DNA of 36,968 nt, from the NCBI GenBank assembly GCA_003245525.1, contig QKCY01000283.1:1-36968 (forward strand), in the 5' to 3' direction. Under the pieces are notes generated by a model. It was not told where the DNA came from. It saw only the letters and a list, made by a program, of their open reading frames with translations, and did not search any database. Below are positions 7,234-14,989 of this stretch, one piece after another. Position 1 is the stretch's first letter. Each line of letters begins with the position of its first letter. Made by a program: the position numbers and the translations under genes. This DNA comes from Victivallales bacterium (GTDB lineage Bacteria > Verrucomicrobiota > Lentisphaeria > Oligosphaerales > Lenti-02).

Positions 7234-7844
7234 CGGGAGCTCCGCGATTCGGCCCGGTCAAGTATTTCGCCGATCTCGGCGGGGTTGACCGAACCGCCTT
7301 CGGCGGCCAGTTGGCCGATCAGCGCGTCCAGATCGTCGTTGCTCACCCCGACCTCGTCAAGGCTCCCATGTACACTGGCATCGAAGGAACTGTCGAAGGA
7401 ATCGAGGAGCCCGTCCATATGGCTGTTGGCGCGCTGGGCCTCCGCCACTCCCTTCGCGAACGCGCTCTGCACTTCCCGCATGTCGATGGCAGACATGGTC
7501 TCGGCGATGGATTTGCTAATGTCCTTCATGGCGATGCAGAAGTCGCGCTGGGCCTCCATCTGGTCGGCCATGGAGGAGTAGACACGGATCTGGTTGTAGC
7601 CGCGCTGGGCGCGGCGGCGCGTTTCCACGGCGAATGCCAGCATCTTCCGGGCCTGGGCGTAGGCGGCCGGATCGCTGGTCTGCTTGGCGCGGACGGCCAG
7701 GTCGATGTTCCGCCTGATGAAGCCATCCTGCTTCTTCACCTCCTGATCGCACCGTTTGATGGCCTGGGTGATGCGGAGTTTGCGCTCGAACGCCTCCTCG
7801 CCTGGGTCCGGGAAGAGTCTCTTGAACCAGCCAAAGAACGTCAT
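7230..7844 (-). CDS. ESCRT-III/Snf7-like helical protein (CHMP-like)
   Basis: This 204-aa, almost wholly helical protein matches the ESCRT-III plan. It has a short amphipathic N terminus (MTFFGWFKRLF) and a basic first hairpin (ITQAIKRCDQEVKKQDGFIR, then ARKMLAFAVETRRRAQRGYN). A middle segment, FCIAMKDISKSIAETMSAID, then MREVQSAFAKGVAEAQRANS and MDGLLDSFDSSFDAS, closely mirrors the order AMKxxxKAM, QIxKxxxxFE, DAIDDAM of CHMP2-type proteins as I remember them. The C terminus is acidic and ends EIGEILDRAESRSSR, a possible MIT-interacting tail. In other organisms ESCRT-III proteins polymerise on membranes and are remodelled by Vps4, which is encoded immediately downstream here. PspA/Vipp1, the known bacterial relatives, lack a coupled Vps4. 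Confidence is high for the gene and moderate for the family. Confidence 0.72.
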   Translation of the reverse strand: MTFFGWFKRLFPDPGEEAFERKLRITQAIKRCDQEVKKQDGFIRRNIDLAVRAKQTSDPAAYAQARKMLAFAVETRRRAQRGYNQIRVYSSMADQMEAQRDFCIAMKDISKSIAETMSAIDMREVQSAFAKGVAEAQRANSHMDGLLDSFDSSFDASVHGSLDEVGVSNDDLDALIGQLAAEGGSVNPAEIGEILDRAESRSSR

Positions 7845-7871
7845 GGGTGGATTCCTTTCGCTGCGATGCGC

Positions 7872-8216
7872 CTAGTGTCTGTACCGCGTCTCGTCCCGGC
7901 GCTTCCGGCTCGCCTCCCGCAGGGAAATGAGCTCCTCGTCGAACCGGGAAGGCAAAGGGGACCGGGAAGGGGAAATGGTTTCGGCATCGGGTGGGTGGGT
8001 GGCCTTGGCCGAACCTGGGGGACGGCGAGCCGTCCGTCCAAACCGGGACGCCAGGACATTGACGATACAGAGCAAGACGAGGAGTAGCGTCCCCAGTCCG
8101 AGCAGCACTTCGGAGGACAGTGCGCTGCGGAGGTAGACCATCGCCGACAGCAGACTTACCAGGGTGGCGAAGTTCCCGACGAACCATTTCAGTCTCTGTT
8201 CTTTCCATTCCTGCAT
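7872..8216 (-). CDS. Small two-helix membrane protein
   Basis: This 114-aa protein has a short basic N terminus (MQEWKEQRLKWFVGN), two membrane helices at about 14-30 and 37-55 (the second including VLLGLGTLLLVLLCIVNVLA), and a charged Pro/Ser-rich cytoplasmic tail ending in RDETRYRH. The start chosen is the ATG at 8216, with AGGAG upstream; an extension to 8267 would only add unlikely residues inside the preceding gene. It lies between the SPFH-like and ESCRT-III-like genes with gaps of 17 and 27 bp, so it may anchor one of them to the membrane. I recognise no family. Confidence 0.78.
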   Translation of the reverse strand: MQEWKEQRLKWFVGNFATLVSLLSAMVYLRSALSSEVLLGLGTLLLVLLCIVNVLASRFGRTARRPPGSAKATHPPDAETISPSRSPLPSRFDEELISLREASRKRRDETRYRH

Positions 8217-8233
8217 GGCCGCACTGCTCCTTG

Positions 8234-10495
8234 TTACTCGGCAACCAGGTACTCGATCATTCCGCATACGCAGTCCGGCCCGAACGCCAGCAGCGCCGGG
8301 TCAAAGTATGCCGGAATGGAATCCCACGGGGGATCATTGTCCTCGGGAAGCAGCGGGTCGACGAGATGCACCGGCACGGGATCCGTTCCGTCCGGACAGG
8401 AGGAAACCAGCCGGAGCCGCTGGCGGGTCACGATAACGACAATCCTCTCGTGCAGGTGGCGGCCTTCCCCGGTGGCGTCGTCGAGCCGGATGGCCCCCAA
8501 CCCGGCCAGAGCGGGCGCGCAGTCGGGGAAACTCCATTCGCGGCCCGCTTCGATCCAGAGCGGGGAGGTGGCCGAACTGTCCTCCATGTCTCTGCGGCAG
8601 GGATAGATGATCCGGGGCTGCTCATGCGGAAACCGGCCGATGGCCAGCACCCAGAGATAGCCGGCGACCGGGGACTGGAAGCGGACCCGGAAACGGTCGC
8701 CATGGCCGACGCTGGGCGCGAGGCGGGCAAGCGTCGAACCACGGCTGACCACCCGGTCCGCCAGGTTGTCGAGGACTCCGCGCGGTTTGCCGTCCGCATC
8801 GGCGAGCAGCAGTCGTACCGGAATCGCCAGCGCCAGATTGGCCAGGTATCGGACACCGGCCCGGAACGTGTCGAGCAAACGTGCCCGGGCCGCGCCGCCA
8901 TGCAGTTCGGCACGGGGCAGATCGGGGGCCATGGAGGCGAGCGTCTGTTCGGCCAGCCAGGCGGCGCGGGGATCCAACGGGCGCATGCCGTTGTCCTGGG
9001 AAAGGCACTGCAAGGCTGCCAGCAGGCGGTCCCCCTTGCCGCCGGCCAGCGCCTCGCCCAGTTCGCCGACGACCTCGCCGAGCTGCGCGACGATCCGGGT
9101 GCCGTCGGGCATGGCCGCCGACAATTGCTCCAGCACGGCATTCCGCTCCTCGACGAGCCGGGCCTGGCGGGCCAACGCCTGTTCCCCTTCCGCCATCTGC
9201 CGCTGCAGGCTGGCCAGTTGGGCGAGGGCCTGGCCTAGCCCCTCGGCCAGCGCTTCCCGCCCAGCGGCCATCCGGCTGCCGGTCTCCCGGGTGGCGTTGA
9301 CCGCCTGGACTAGTTCGCCCAGCAGCAGGGAAGACTGGGCGGCGGTCTCCACCAGGCCGCTGGCCATATGCTCGCTGGCCTGCTGGAGGAGCCGCGCGAA
9401 ATCCCCGGCGGCGGCAACGACTTCCGTGCCTGCGGCAGCCAGCGCCTGGCCATTGGCCGCCAGGGTCTGGCCGAGGGAGTCGATCAACTGTCCCACCGTT
9501 CCGCGCAGCTCCCCTCCCAGATCGGTGATCTGGGTTTCGACCAGCTCCCGATAGGCGGTTTCGAGGACATGGGGAAGGCGTTCCCGGAGGAGCTTGGCAC
9601 CCTCGGCCTCGTTGGCCGCCTGGGCCGCCTGGTGCGCGGCCCGCTCCAGTTCCTTCGCGGCCCGTTCTGTAGCCAGCTTGGCCTGCCTGGCTTGGGCCTC
9701 TATCTCCTCGACTTGGGCGGCATACATGTGGCGGTCCAGCTCGTAGCGCTGCGCCTTGCGGGCCAGTTCGATCCGGTGGTCGGCTTCGGCGAGTTCGACG
9801 GTCCGTTCCTGGGCGGCCAACTGCTCCTCCATGGCAAAGGCCAGCCGTTCGTGCTCCGTGTGGACAGCCGCGATGGCCGTCAGCCGCTCGCTCTCCGCCC
9901 TGGCCTCAGTCTCCGGCGAAGACACCGACCAGTCCTGCACGGAAAGCACCGTAAATCCGGCTTCGGCGAAGGTCTGCCCCAGGAGGGCTAGGCGATCCGC
10001 GTCGGACAAGGCCGTCAGGGCCGCCAGGGAGTAGCCGGTCCGAGCCAAGGTCTGACCGATCCGCTCGCCGAGCCCTGCGGCGGTCTGCTCCATATAGAGA
10101 GCACTCTTGCCGACAGTGTCGTCGGCCGTGCCCTGCAGCGGGATCCAGGAGGCGGTGTCGCCTGCCAAGGCTACGGGATTGGCCACCCGTACAGTGGCCG
10201 TGCAGCGAACCGTGGTCTTCTTCCCGGCGTCCCGGCAGGGAAAGGGGACACTGACGATATGGCCGAGGGAAAAGGAACCACTGCGGTAGAGCAGAGCATC
10301 GCACTCAGCGTCGCCTGTCGAGCGCAGACAACCCGCACGGTCCAGCCAGCACCGCCACAGCGCCGGCGTCTGCCGGGCGAGATCCTCGTCGCGCACGGCC
10401 CGGCCAGCGTCGTAGCCCAGGCGGGCCGCAACCACCCGGTCCGGAAACGGGACGCTTTGGGAATGTACCCCGAGCAATCTGGTCCAAAATGCCAT
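8234..10495 (-). CDS. SPFH/band 7-like protein with coiled coil and C-terminal DUF4384 domain
   Basis: This 753-aa protein begins at the ATG at 10495 (MAFWTRLLGVHSQSVPFPDR). Residues 20-195 look like an SPFH domain: a beta core (LGHIVSVPFPCRDAGKKTTV, RCTATVRVANP) and a last strand after a helix (AEAGFTVLSVQDWSVSSP). Residues 197-305 are a long charged coiled coil typical of flotillins, followed by Ala-rich helices to about 480. Residues 595-690 are a DUF4384-like domain (FRVRFQSPVAGYLWVLAIG, IIYP, VVIVTRQRL), sharing its signature with the protein at 1725-2378. There is no clear membrane helix; SPFH proteins can attach peripherally as large ring scaffolds. I know of no standard family with this full arrangement. 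The SPFH call is moderate; the DUF4384 call is firmer. Confidence 0.72.
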   Translation of the reverse strand: MAFWTRLLGVHSQSVPFPDRVVAARLGYDAGRAVRDEDLARQTPALWRCWLDRAGCLRSTGDAECDALLYRSGSFSLGHIVSVPFPCRDAGKKTTVRCTATVRVANPVALAGDTASWIPLQGTADDTVGKSALYMEQTAAGLGERIGQTLARTGYSLAALTALSDADRLALLGQTFAEAGFTVLSVQDWSVSSPETEARAESERLTAIAAVHTEHERLAFAMEEQLAAQERTVELAEADHRIELARKAQRYELDRHMYAAQVEEIEAQARQAKLATERAAKELERAAHQAAQAANEAEGAKLLRERLPHVLETAYRELVETQITDLGGELRGTVGQLIDSLGQTLAANGQALAAAGTEVVAAAGDFARLLQQASEHMASGLVETAAQSSLLLGELVQAVNATRETGSRMAAGREALAEGLGQALAQLASLQRQMAEGEQALARQARLVEERNAVLEQLSAAMPDGTRIVAQLGEVVGELGEALAGGKGDRLLAALQCLSQDNGMRPLDPRAAWLAEQTLASMAPDLPRAELHGGAARARLLDTFRAGVRYLANLALAIPVRLLLADADGKPRGVLDNLADRVVSRGSTLARLAPSVGHGDRFRVRFQSPVAGYLWVLAIGRFPHEQPRIIYPCRRDMEDSSATSPLWIEAGREWSFPDCAPALAGLGAIRLDDATGEGRHLHERIVVIVTRQRLRLVSSCPDGTDPVPVHLVDPLLPEDNDPPWDSIPAYFDPALLAFGPDCVCGMIEYLVAE

Positions 10496-10514
10496 CGTAG
10501 TCTCCTGGTCCGGT

Positions 10515-11390
10515 TCAGCGTCGCCACTCGCGTTCCCGGGCGATGCCCGCAAGGAAGTCGGCGGAAGCCAGCATGTACAGCGCCACCAACAGGATGCCCG
10601 CCACAAGCAGAAGGCCGTGCCACAAGCTCTGGGCTGGACCCAGCACAAGCAGCGTCACTGCCACCAGAACCACGGTGTAGCAGGCGACCAGCACGAGATT
10701 CCACAGGGCGTGTCGCCGAGCGGTCACCACCATGGTCAGCGGGCAAACCAGCAGGGGAAAGAAGAGCACGGCAAGAGACCAGATGACCAGCCGCTGCCCA
10801 GGCCCCGCCAGCCGCAGGGCGAGGGTCAGGTACTCGGAGTTCACGTAGCTTTTGTGCAGTGTCTTGCTGACGTGGATCGTGCGCAGCGAAGAAGGCTCCT
10901 TGCCAAGCAGCACGACATTCAGTTCGCCGAAAACGGCCTGGTCAGTCTCCTCGTAGTTCAGCACCTTGCCGAGCAGCAGCCATTGCGCATCCATTCCCTG
11001 GACGATGGCAGCCAAGGCGGCAGCGTCATAGGCCGGGGAAGGGGCCAGGCCGAGATCCCGGGCCAACCGCCGCCAGACCGGGGCGGGGACCGCCTCGAAC
11101 AGCCCGCGGTCGATCGCCGCGTTGCGGATGCTCTCCTCGAAGAAGCCATCCCAATCCCCCTCGAGGGGGACGACCAGGACTCGTCCCAGTTCCTTGGCGC
11201 CCGGGAACTGGGCCAGCGCCCGGGCCACCAGCGCCTGTCCCACATAGCGCTTGACAAGCGGCAACGGCCGGGGCTGCCGCCCGTAGGTGCCCCACAAGTA
11301 GGCCAAGCCAAGAACCAGCAGGAAGACCACGGCTACCTTGGCACCGACCAGGCGGATCAGGAGGGAGATGAGATGGCGAAGAAAGCGCAT
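10515..11390 (-). CDS. Membrane protein with CsgG/TolB-like soluble domain
   Basis: This 291-aa protein has an N-terminal membrane helix (about 15-35, VGAKVAVVFLLVLGLAYLWG). A soluble domain at about 50-190 includes RVLVVPLEGDWDGFFEESIR and LFEAVPAPVWRRLARDLGLA, then MDAQWLLLGKVLNYEETD. The pattern of strand, helix, FE-V/LxxR and GxV recalls the CsgG/LpoB/TolB-N fold found in periplasmic or envelope complexes. Three further helices close the protein (about 203-285). GGAG lies 6 nt before the ATG. It sits in a run of three membrane-anchored genes upstream of the SPFH-like gene with 15-24 bp gaps, so it is likely part of one envelope complex. The fold assignment is tentative. Confidence 0.7.
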   Translation of the reverse strand: MRFLRHLISLLIRLVGAKVAVVFLLVLGLAYLWGTYGRQPRPLPLVKRYVGQALVARALAQFPGAKELGRVLVVPLEGDWDGFFEESIRNAAIDRGLFEAVPAPVWRRLARDLGLAPSPAYDAAALAAIVQGMDAQWLLLGKVLNYEETDQAVFGELNVVLLGKEPSSLRTIHVSKTLHKSYVNSEYLTLALRLAGPGQRLVIWSLAVLFFPLLVCPLTMVVTARRHALWNLVLVACYTVVLVAVTLLVLGPAQSLWHGLLLVAGILLVALYMLASADFLAGIAREREWRR

Positions 11391-11405
11391 GGCGGAGCTC
11401 CGTGG

Positions 11406-12248
11406 TCAGTCCTGCGTGATCTTCTCGACTTCGCGGTCGATGTCTTTCTCGCGTTCGCTGTAATTGAGTTGCCGGACCGCCTCCTCGATGGACAGCACAG
11501 GGGTGGTCCCCGTCGGCGTGGCAACCACGACCTCGCTGCGTGCGGCCAGGCCGTCGTTGTGCTCCTGCATGCGGGCAAGCAGGGCTTGGATGTCCGCCAT
11601 GGGGCCGGACAGCGGCCCCTGGGGATCGAGCCCGGCATTGACGCTGCTCATCTCCAGGCTGAGGGCCTTCAGCTCCGCCAGGGAACGCTGGCGCACGAGT
11701 TCGGTGCCACGCTCGCGCAACGCCCTCATCTGTTGCCGGGCCACCCGCAAGTTGTTTTCGAGGGCGGCAACGGCCTGCTGCCGCACCTGCACCGATCCCT
11801 GGCATTCGGCCACTCGGCGCTGTTGCTCGACAATGGCACCCGCGTACTCGTGCAACTGAGCCTGCGCGGCATCGGGAGAGTACGTCCGTCCATGGAGGGT
11901 GAAGGGGGCCTCGCCCGCTTGCCGCATGCTCTGGACAAATCCCTCTTCGACCTCGCGATACGTGGCCAGGGTACCCTCTGCCCGCTCCAGCGCGATCCGC
12001 TCCTTGGCTTCCTCCACCCGGATCTGGCGGAGGCGGGCACCCTCCGACTCGATGGCGGTGCCAAGTCGCTCCAGGGAGTTGTGGAAGAACAGCTCCCAAT
12101 TGTCCAGCCGCTGCCGGTCGGCCGCCTCCTGGGCGTTCCGGTTGACCCGCAGGCCGAATGCATGGATGGCCACCCGGTTCAAGACCACGGCGGCGATCGC
12201 CACTCCGACAACTGCAACCACCAGGACGATCCGCAGATTCCGGTTCAT
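11406..12248 (-). CDS. Membrane-anchored coiled-coil protein
   Basis: This 280-aa protein has an uncleaved-looking N-terminal anchor (LRIVLVVAVVGVAIAAVVLN) and then an almost continuous helical region with heptads from about 40 to 205, for example RLRQIRVEEAKERIALERAE and VAALENNLRVARQQMRALRE. The C terminus is short and charged (NYSEREKDIDREVEKITQD). The layout resembles membrane-bound spacer or adaptor proteins, but I recognise no family. It lies 24 bp after the gene at 12273-12920, which has the same anchor-plus-coiled-coil plan, so the two may pair. Confidence 0.78.
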   Translation of the reverse strand: MNRNLRIVLVVAVVGVAIAAVVLNRVAIHAFGLRVNRNAQEAADRQRLDNWELFFHNSLERLGTAIESEGARLRQIRVEEAKERIALERAEGTLATYREVEEGFVQSMRQAGEAPFTLHGRTYSPDAAQAQLHEYAGAIVEQQRRVAECQGSVQVRQQAVAALENNLRVARQQMRALRERGTELVRQRSLAELKALSLEMSSVNAGLDPQGPLSGPMADIQALLARMQEHNDGLAARSEVVVATPTGTTPVLSIEEAVRQLNYSEREKDIDREVEKITQD

Positions 12249-12272
12249 GGTCGTTCCCTTTCCGTGGCCGTG

Positions 12273-12920
12273 CTACTTGCCGACCCCGAGCTGTTCGCTG
12301 ATCTGGACCATTTCGCGCTCGGTCAGCGGCACCGGCACGGTGCCTCCGGCCGGCGTCTCGGCGACATTCTTCAGGTGGTCCAGGGCCACGCTCACTTCGG
12401 CGTCCTGGACACCGGTATCCTCGATGCCTTCCATCAGGGCCGTGTTGCGCAGGTAGAACAGGGTGGTCTCGAGATTCCGCTCCATCTCCTGCAGATGCTG
12501 GACGGCACGGTCGCAGTCGGCCAGCCAGCGGTTCAGCAGAGCGATCTGCTCGACGCTGTGCTGCGCCTCGGGGCACCGGGCCATGCTCTCTTCGAGAGAT
12601 CCGCCCTTGCCGAGCGTCTTGCGGAGCTCCGCCAGTAGATCGTCGCGCTGCTCGCCGAGTTCGGCGGCTTTCCCTTCGATCGCCCGCAACTGGCGGACAA
12701 CGGCGTCGCGGTGGTGTTCGGTTGCCAGCATCCGCTGCTCGATCTCGCTAGCGAAGTAGCGCACGTGCAGTTCCCGTCCCGCCCAGATGGCCAGCACCAG
12801 ACCCGCCGCCACGAACCCCAGAGTGGCTGGTACCCGCTGGTTGCGACGAGCCACTGCGGCTAGAACAAGACAGGCAAACCCGATCAGGAAGACAATGCCA
12901 AAAAGTAGGGAAGACAACAT
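12273..12920 (-). CDS. Two-helix membrane protein with coiled-coil domain
   Basis: This 215-aa protein starts at the ATG at 12920 (MLSSLLFGIVFLIGFACLVL), preceded by GGAG. It has two membrane helices (about 3-23 and 32-48). A coiled-coil domain follows from 50 to 165 (ASEIEQRMLATEHHRDAVVR, then ELGEQRDDLLAELRKTLGKG). The tail reads LTEREMVQISEQLGVGK. An in-frame extension to 13205 runs into the AAA+ gene and is rejected as the true start. It is the first gene after the second Vps4-like ATPase, with an 86-bp gap. No family recognised; probably an envelope partner of the neighbouring anchored proteins. Confidence 0.8.
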   Translation of the reverse strand: MLSSLLFGIVFLIGFACLVLAAVARRNQRVPATLGFVAAGLVLAIWAGRELHVRYFASEIEQRMLATEHHRDAVVRQLRAIEGKAAELGEQRDDLLAELRKTLGKGGSLEESMARCPEAQHSVEQIALLNRWLADCDRAVQHLQEMERNLETTLFYLRNTALMEGIEDTGVQDAEVSVALDHLKNVAETPAGGTVPVPLTEREMVQISEQLGVGK

Positions 12921-13006
12921 GGCCGTGACTCCGTTTGATTGCTGTGCGCTCGGACTCCTGCTGGTAAAGACGAACGCATTCGCGGAACCTTCCAGCGTAT
13001 CGCCGA

Positions 13007-14302
13007 CTAGCTTCCGGCCGGCCGGTACCGGGGATCCTCGCTCCAGCGGCGGAAGTGGACTTCCACCTCGGGAGTGACCGATCCCTTGACCCCCCGGAGC
13101 GCTTCGCTCAGGTCGGCTTTGGTGATGGGCTCTGCGCGAAGGTGCAGGCTTTCCAGCTCCCGGATGTCGGCCCAGTCGTAGAGATTCTGGTTGGCCCGGG
13201 TCCACATCCGGCGCACGATCCGGGCGGTGAGATTCCGGAGATCGCGGCCCGAATAACCGGCTGTGCAGCCGTCTTCGGCCAGCCAGTCCAGCAGGGATTC
13301 GGATTCAAGCGCGTAGCCGAAACCGCCAAGGCGCTTGCCGAGGATCTGCCGTCTGGCCGCCTGGTCCGGCGGGGGCACATACACCCGGTTCTCCCCGAAT
13401 CGGCTCAGGATGGCGGGGTCGAGATCCCACGGTCGGTTGGTCGCGGCCACGGTGAGCACGAACGCGGAACCCAGATTGCGGTCCTTCACCGCCATTCCGT
13501 CCATTTCCTGCAGCAGCACCCCGAGGATTTCCCGACCGGCGGTGTCGCCGCTGTCGCGCGAGCGACAGAGGCCATCGATCTCGTCGAAGAAGACGAGCGA
13601 CGGAGAGGACTCCCGGGCCGTCTCGTAGAGCAGCGTAATGCTCTTTTCCGTGTTGCCCTGGTAGTGCCCCTTCAGCGCGCTGGCATGCACGTTGAAGAAG
13701 CGGCCGCGGATACCACCCCGGCACAACGAGTTGCTCAGGGCCGCTGCCAACATGGTTTTCCCCGTCCCAGGGGGGCCGTACATCAGAATGTCGCCCGAGT
13801 ATTCGATCCGAATGCCGTCGGGGGCGGGCAGGACCGACAGGGCCAGCGCGTATTTCAGTTCGCGCTTCAGGTGGTCGAGCCCCCCGATGTCCTCCCAGGC
13901 AACCGACGAGTCCTCGGTCAGGTTGTCGACCAGGGAGATCAGCAGTTGGCCCACCGAGTCCTGGGACAACATGGAGCGCAGCGATCCTGGCTCCTCCATC
14001 TCTCCCTTGCCGCGCTCCGCCGCCCCTCTGCCCGTCGGCGGCGTACCCCCTCCCGCGGCGGGGGGGAGCGTTGGCCGTCGCCGGCCCGCCGGCTCGGGTT
14101 CCGGACTTACCGCCCGCCGGCGGAAATGAAGGCTTCGCTCCATGCGCGTGCGCCGTTCGTCGGTGGAGGCGGCATGGCTGGCCCCCCTCAGCCAGGCTCC
14201 GGAGAGCCGGTCGTAGGCACCGGTCGCACCGGCAGTGTCGCCTTTCGCCTCGCACTCGGTCGCGATCTTGGACCATTTCTCGCAATCTTTCACCCAGTCC
14301 AT
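13007..14302 (-). CDS. Vps4/katanin-like AAA+ ATPase with MIT-like N terminus (second copy)
   Basis: This 431-aa ATPase has Walker A GPPGTGKT (176-183), Walker B SLVFFDEIDG (235-244), the sensor ATNRP (287-291), and Arg301 in LSRFG as a likely arginine finger. Pore loop 1 is KGHYQGNTEKS (211-221), keeping an aromatic residue but differing from the KWVGES of the other copy, so the two ATPases probably serve different substrates. Residues 3-66 form a helical unit (KIATECEAKGDTAGATGAYD, then RRTRMERSLHFRRRAVS) with the small-residue and Arg/Tyr spacing of MIT domains. A Pro/Gly-rich linker (67-95) follows. AGGGGG precedes the ATG by 6 nt. It lies 25 bp downstream of three tandem ESCRT-III-like genes, which are its likely polymer substrates. 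Confidence 0.92.
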   Translation of the reverse strand: MDWVKDCEKWSKIATECEAKGDTAGATGAYDRLSGAWLRGASHAASTDERRTRMERSLHFRRRAVSPEPEPAGRRRPTLPPAAGGGTPPTGRGAAERGKGEMEEPGSLRSMLSQDSVGQLLISLVDNLTEDSSVAWEDIGGLDHLKRELKYALALSVLPAPDGIRIEYSGDILMYGPPGTGKTMLAAALSNSLCRGGIRGRFFNVHASALKGHYQGNTEKSITLLYETARESSPSLVFFDEIDGLCRSRDSGDTAGREILGVLLQEMDGMAVKDRNLGSAFVLTVAATNRPWDLDPAILSRFGENRVYVPPPDQAARRQILGKRLGGFGYALESESLLDWLAEDGCTAGYSGRDLRNLTARIVRRMWTRANQNLYDWADIRELESLHLRAEPITKADLSEALRGVKGSVTPEVEVHFRRWSEDPRYRPAGS

Positions 14303-14327
14303 CCGATACCCCCTGGCGGCGTGCCGT

Positions 14328-14939
14328 CTAGAACGCCATGCCGACTCGTTTGTCGATCAGTTCCTGGAGCCGCTGCGCCTCCGCCGGATCGTTCCGGGCG
14401 GTGGCCTCCTGCATCTGGCGGAACAGCGTCTCGATCTCGTCCACGTCCGCTTCGAGCTCGGGGTCCTCCTCGCCTCGCGGCAGGATGGCGGCAATCTCGT
14501 CGGAGAGCCCCTGGATGCACTTCACCGAGTCCTTGATTTCGAGAGAGAACTCGTCCAGGGCTCGCTGCCAGTCCTCCACCTCCACGGAGCCAGTCAACAG
14601 ACCCACCGACTGGAACTCCGCCGCAATCTCCTTCACCAGCAGCACCTCCGACAGGGAGGCCACCTGGTCGATGAAGGTCGCGGCCTGGGTGGCGATCTTC
14701 TGCGCTTCGTCGTACTGATTCTTTGCCCGGCGCATGACGAGCGCCTTGTGGTGGGCATCCTCGCCTCCCTGGAATGCCCGTTCGCGGAGCTGGAGTGCCT
14801 CTTTTTCGGCGAGGCACGCCTTGCGTTTGTAGGTTGCCGCGATGCGGTTGACCTCGGCAATCTTCACCTGGAGTTCCTTGACGGAGACTTCCGCAGGCTT
14901 TTTGCCGATCATATCTTTCATGAGCTGGACCACATTCAT
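14328..14939 (-). CDS. ESCRT-III-like helical protein (third of a tandem trio)
   Basis: This 203-aa all-helical protein starts MNVVQLMKDMIGKKPAEVSV. It has a long basic helical hairpin (KELQVKIAEVNRIAATYKRK, then LVMRRAKNQYDEAQKIATQA), shorter helices, and an acidic C terminus rich in Glu/Asp (EEDPELEADVDEIETLF). Length and charge order match Snf7-type ESCRT-III proteins, and a Vps4-like ATPase follows after 25 bp. I chose the second ATG because AAGGAG sits 8 nt upstream of it; the first ATG (14945) is only 2 nt from that site. The primary motif match is weaker than for the protein at 7230-7844, so a different helical-bundle family is possible. Confidence 0.6.
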   Translation of the reverse strand: MNVVQLMKDMIGKKPAEVSVKELQVKIAEVNRIAATYKRKACLAEKEALQLRERAFQGGEDAHHKALVMRRAKNQYDEAQKIATQAATFIDQVASLSEVLLVKEIAAEFQSVGLLTGSVEVEDWQRALDEFSLEIKDSVKCIQGLSDEIAAILPRGEEDPELEADVDEIETLFRQMQEATARNDPAEAQRLQELIDKRVGMAF

Positions 14940-14989
14940 CGTCATGTCTCCTTACCGAGAACCGGAGGGGGAAGCGGCGCTGCGTCGGC

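Noticed and set aside
10617-12638. 673-aa plus-strand open frame opposite the membrane-protein genes
   Set aside because: His/Gln/Arg-rich with no domain pattern. The minus-strand genes have anchors, coiled coils and ribosome-binding sites in order.
13007-14302. FtsH, MoxR or proteasomal ATPase identity for the AAA+ genes
   Set aside because: There is no FtsH membrane or metalloprotease part and no MoxR-type motifs. The single AAA+ domain, MIT-like start and Vps4/katanin-type motifs fit the meiotic clade better.
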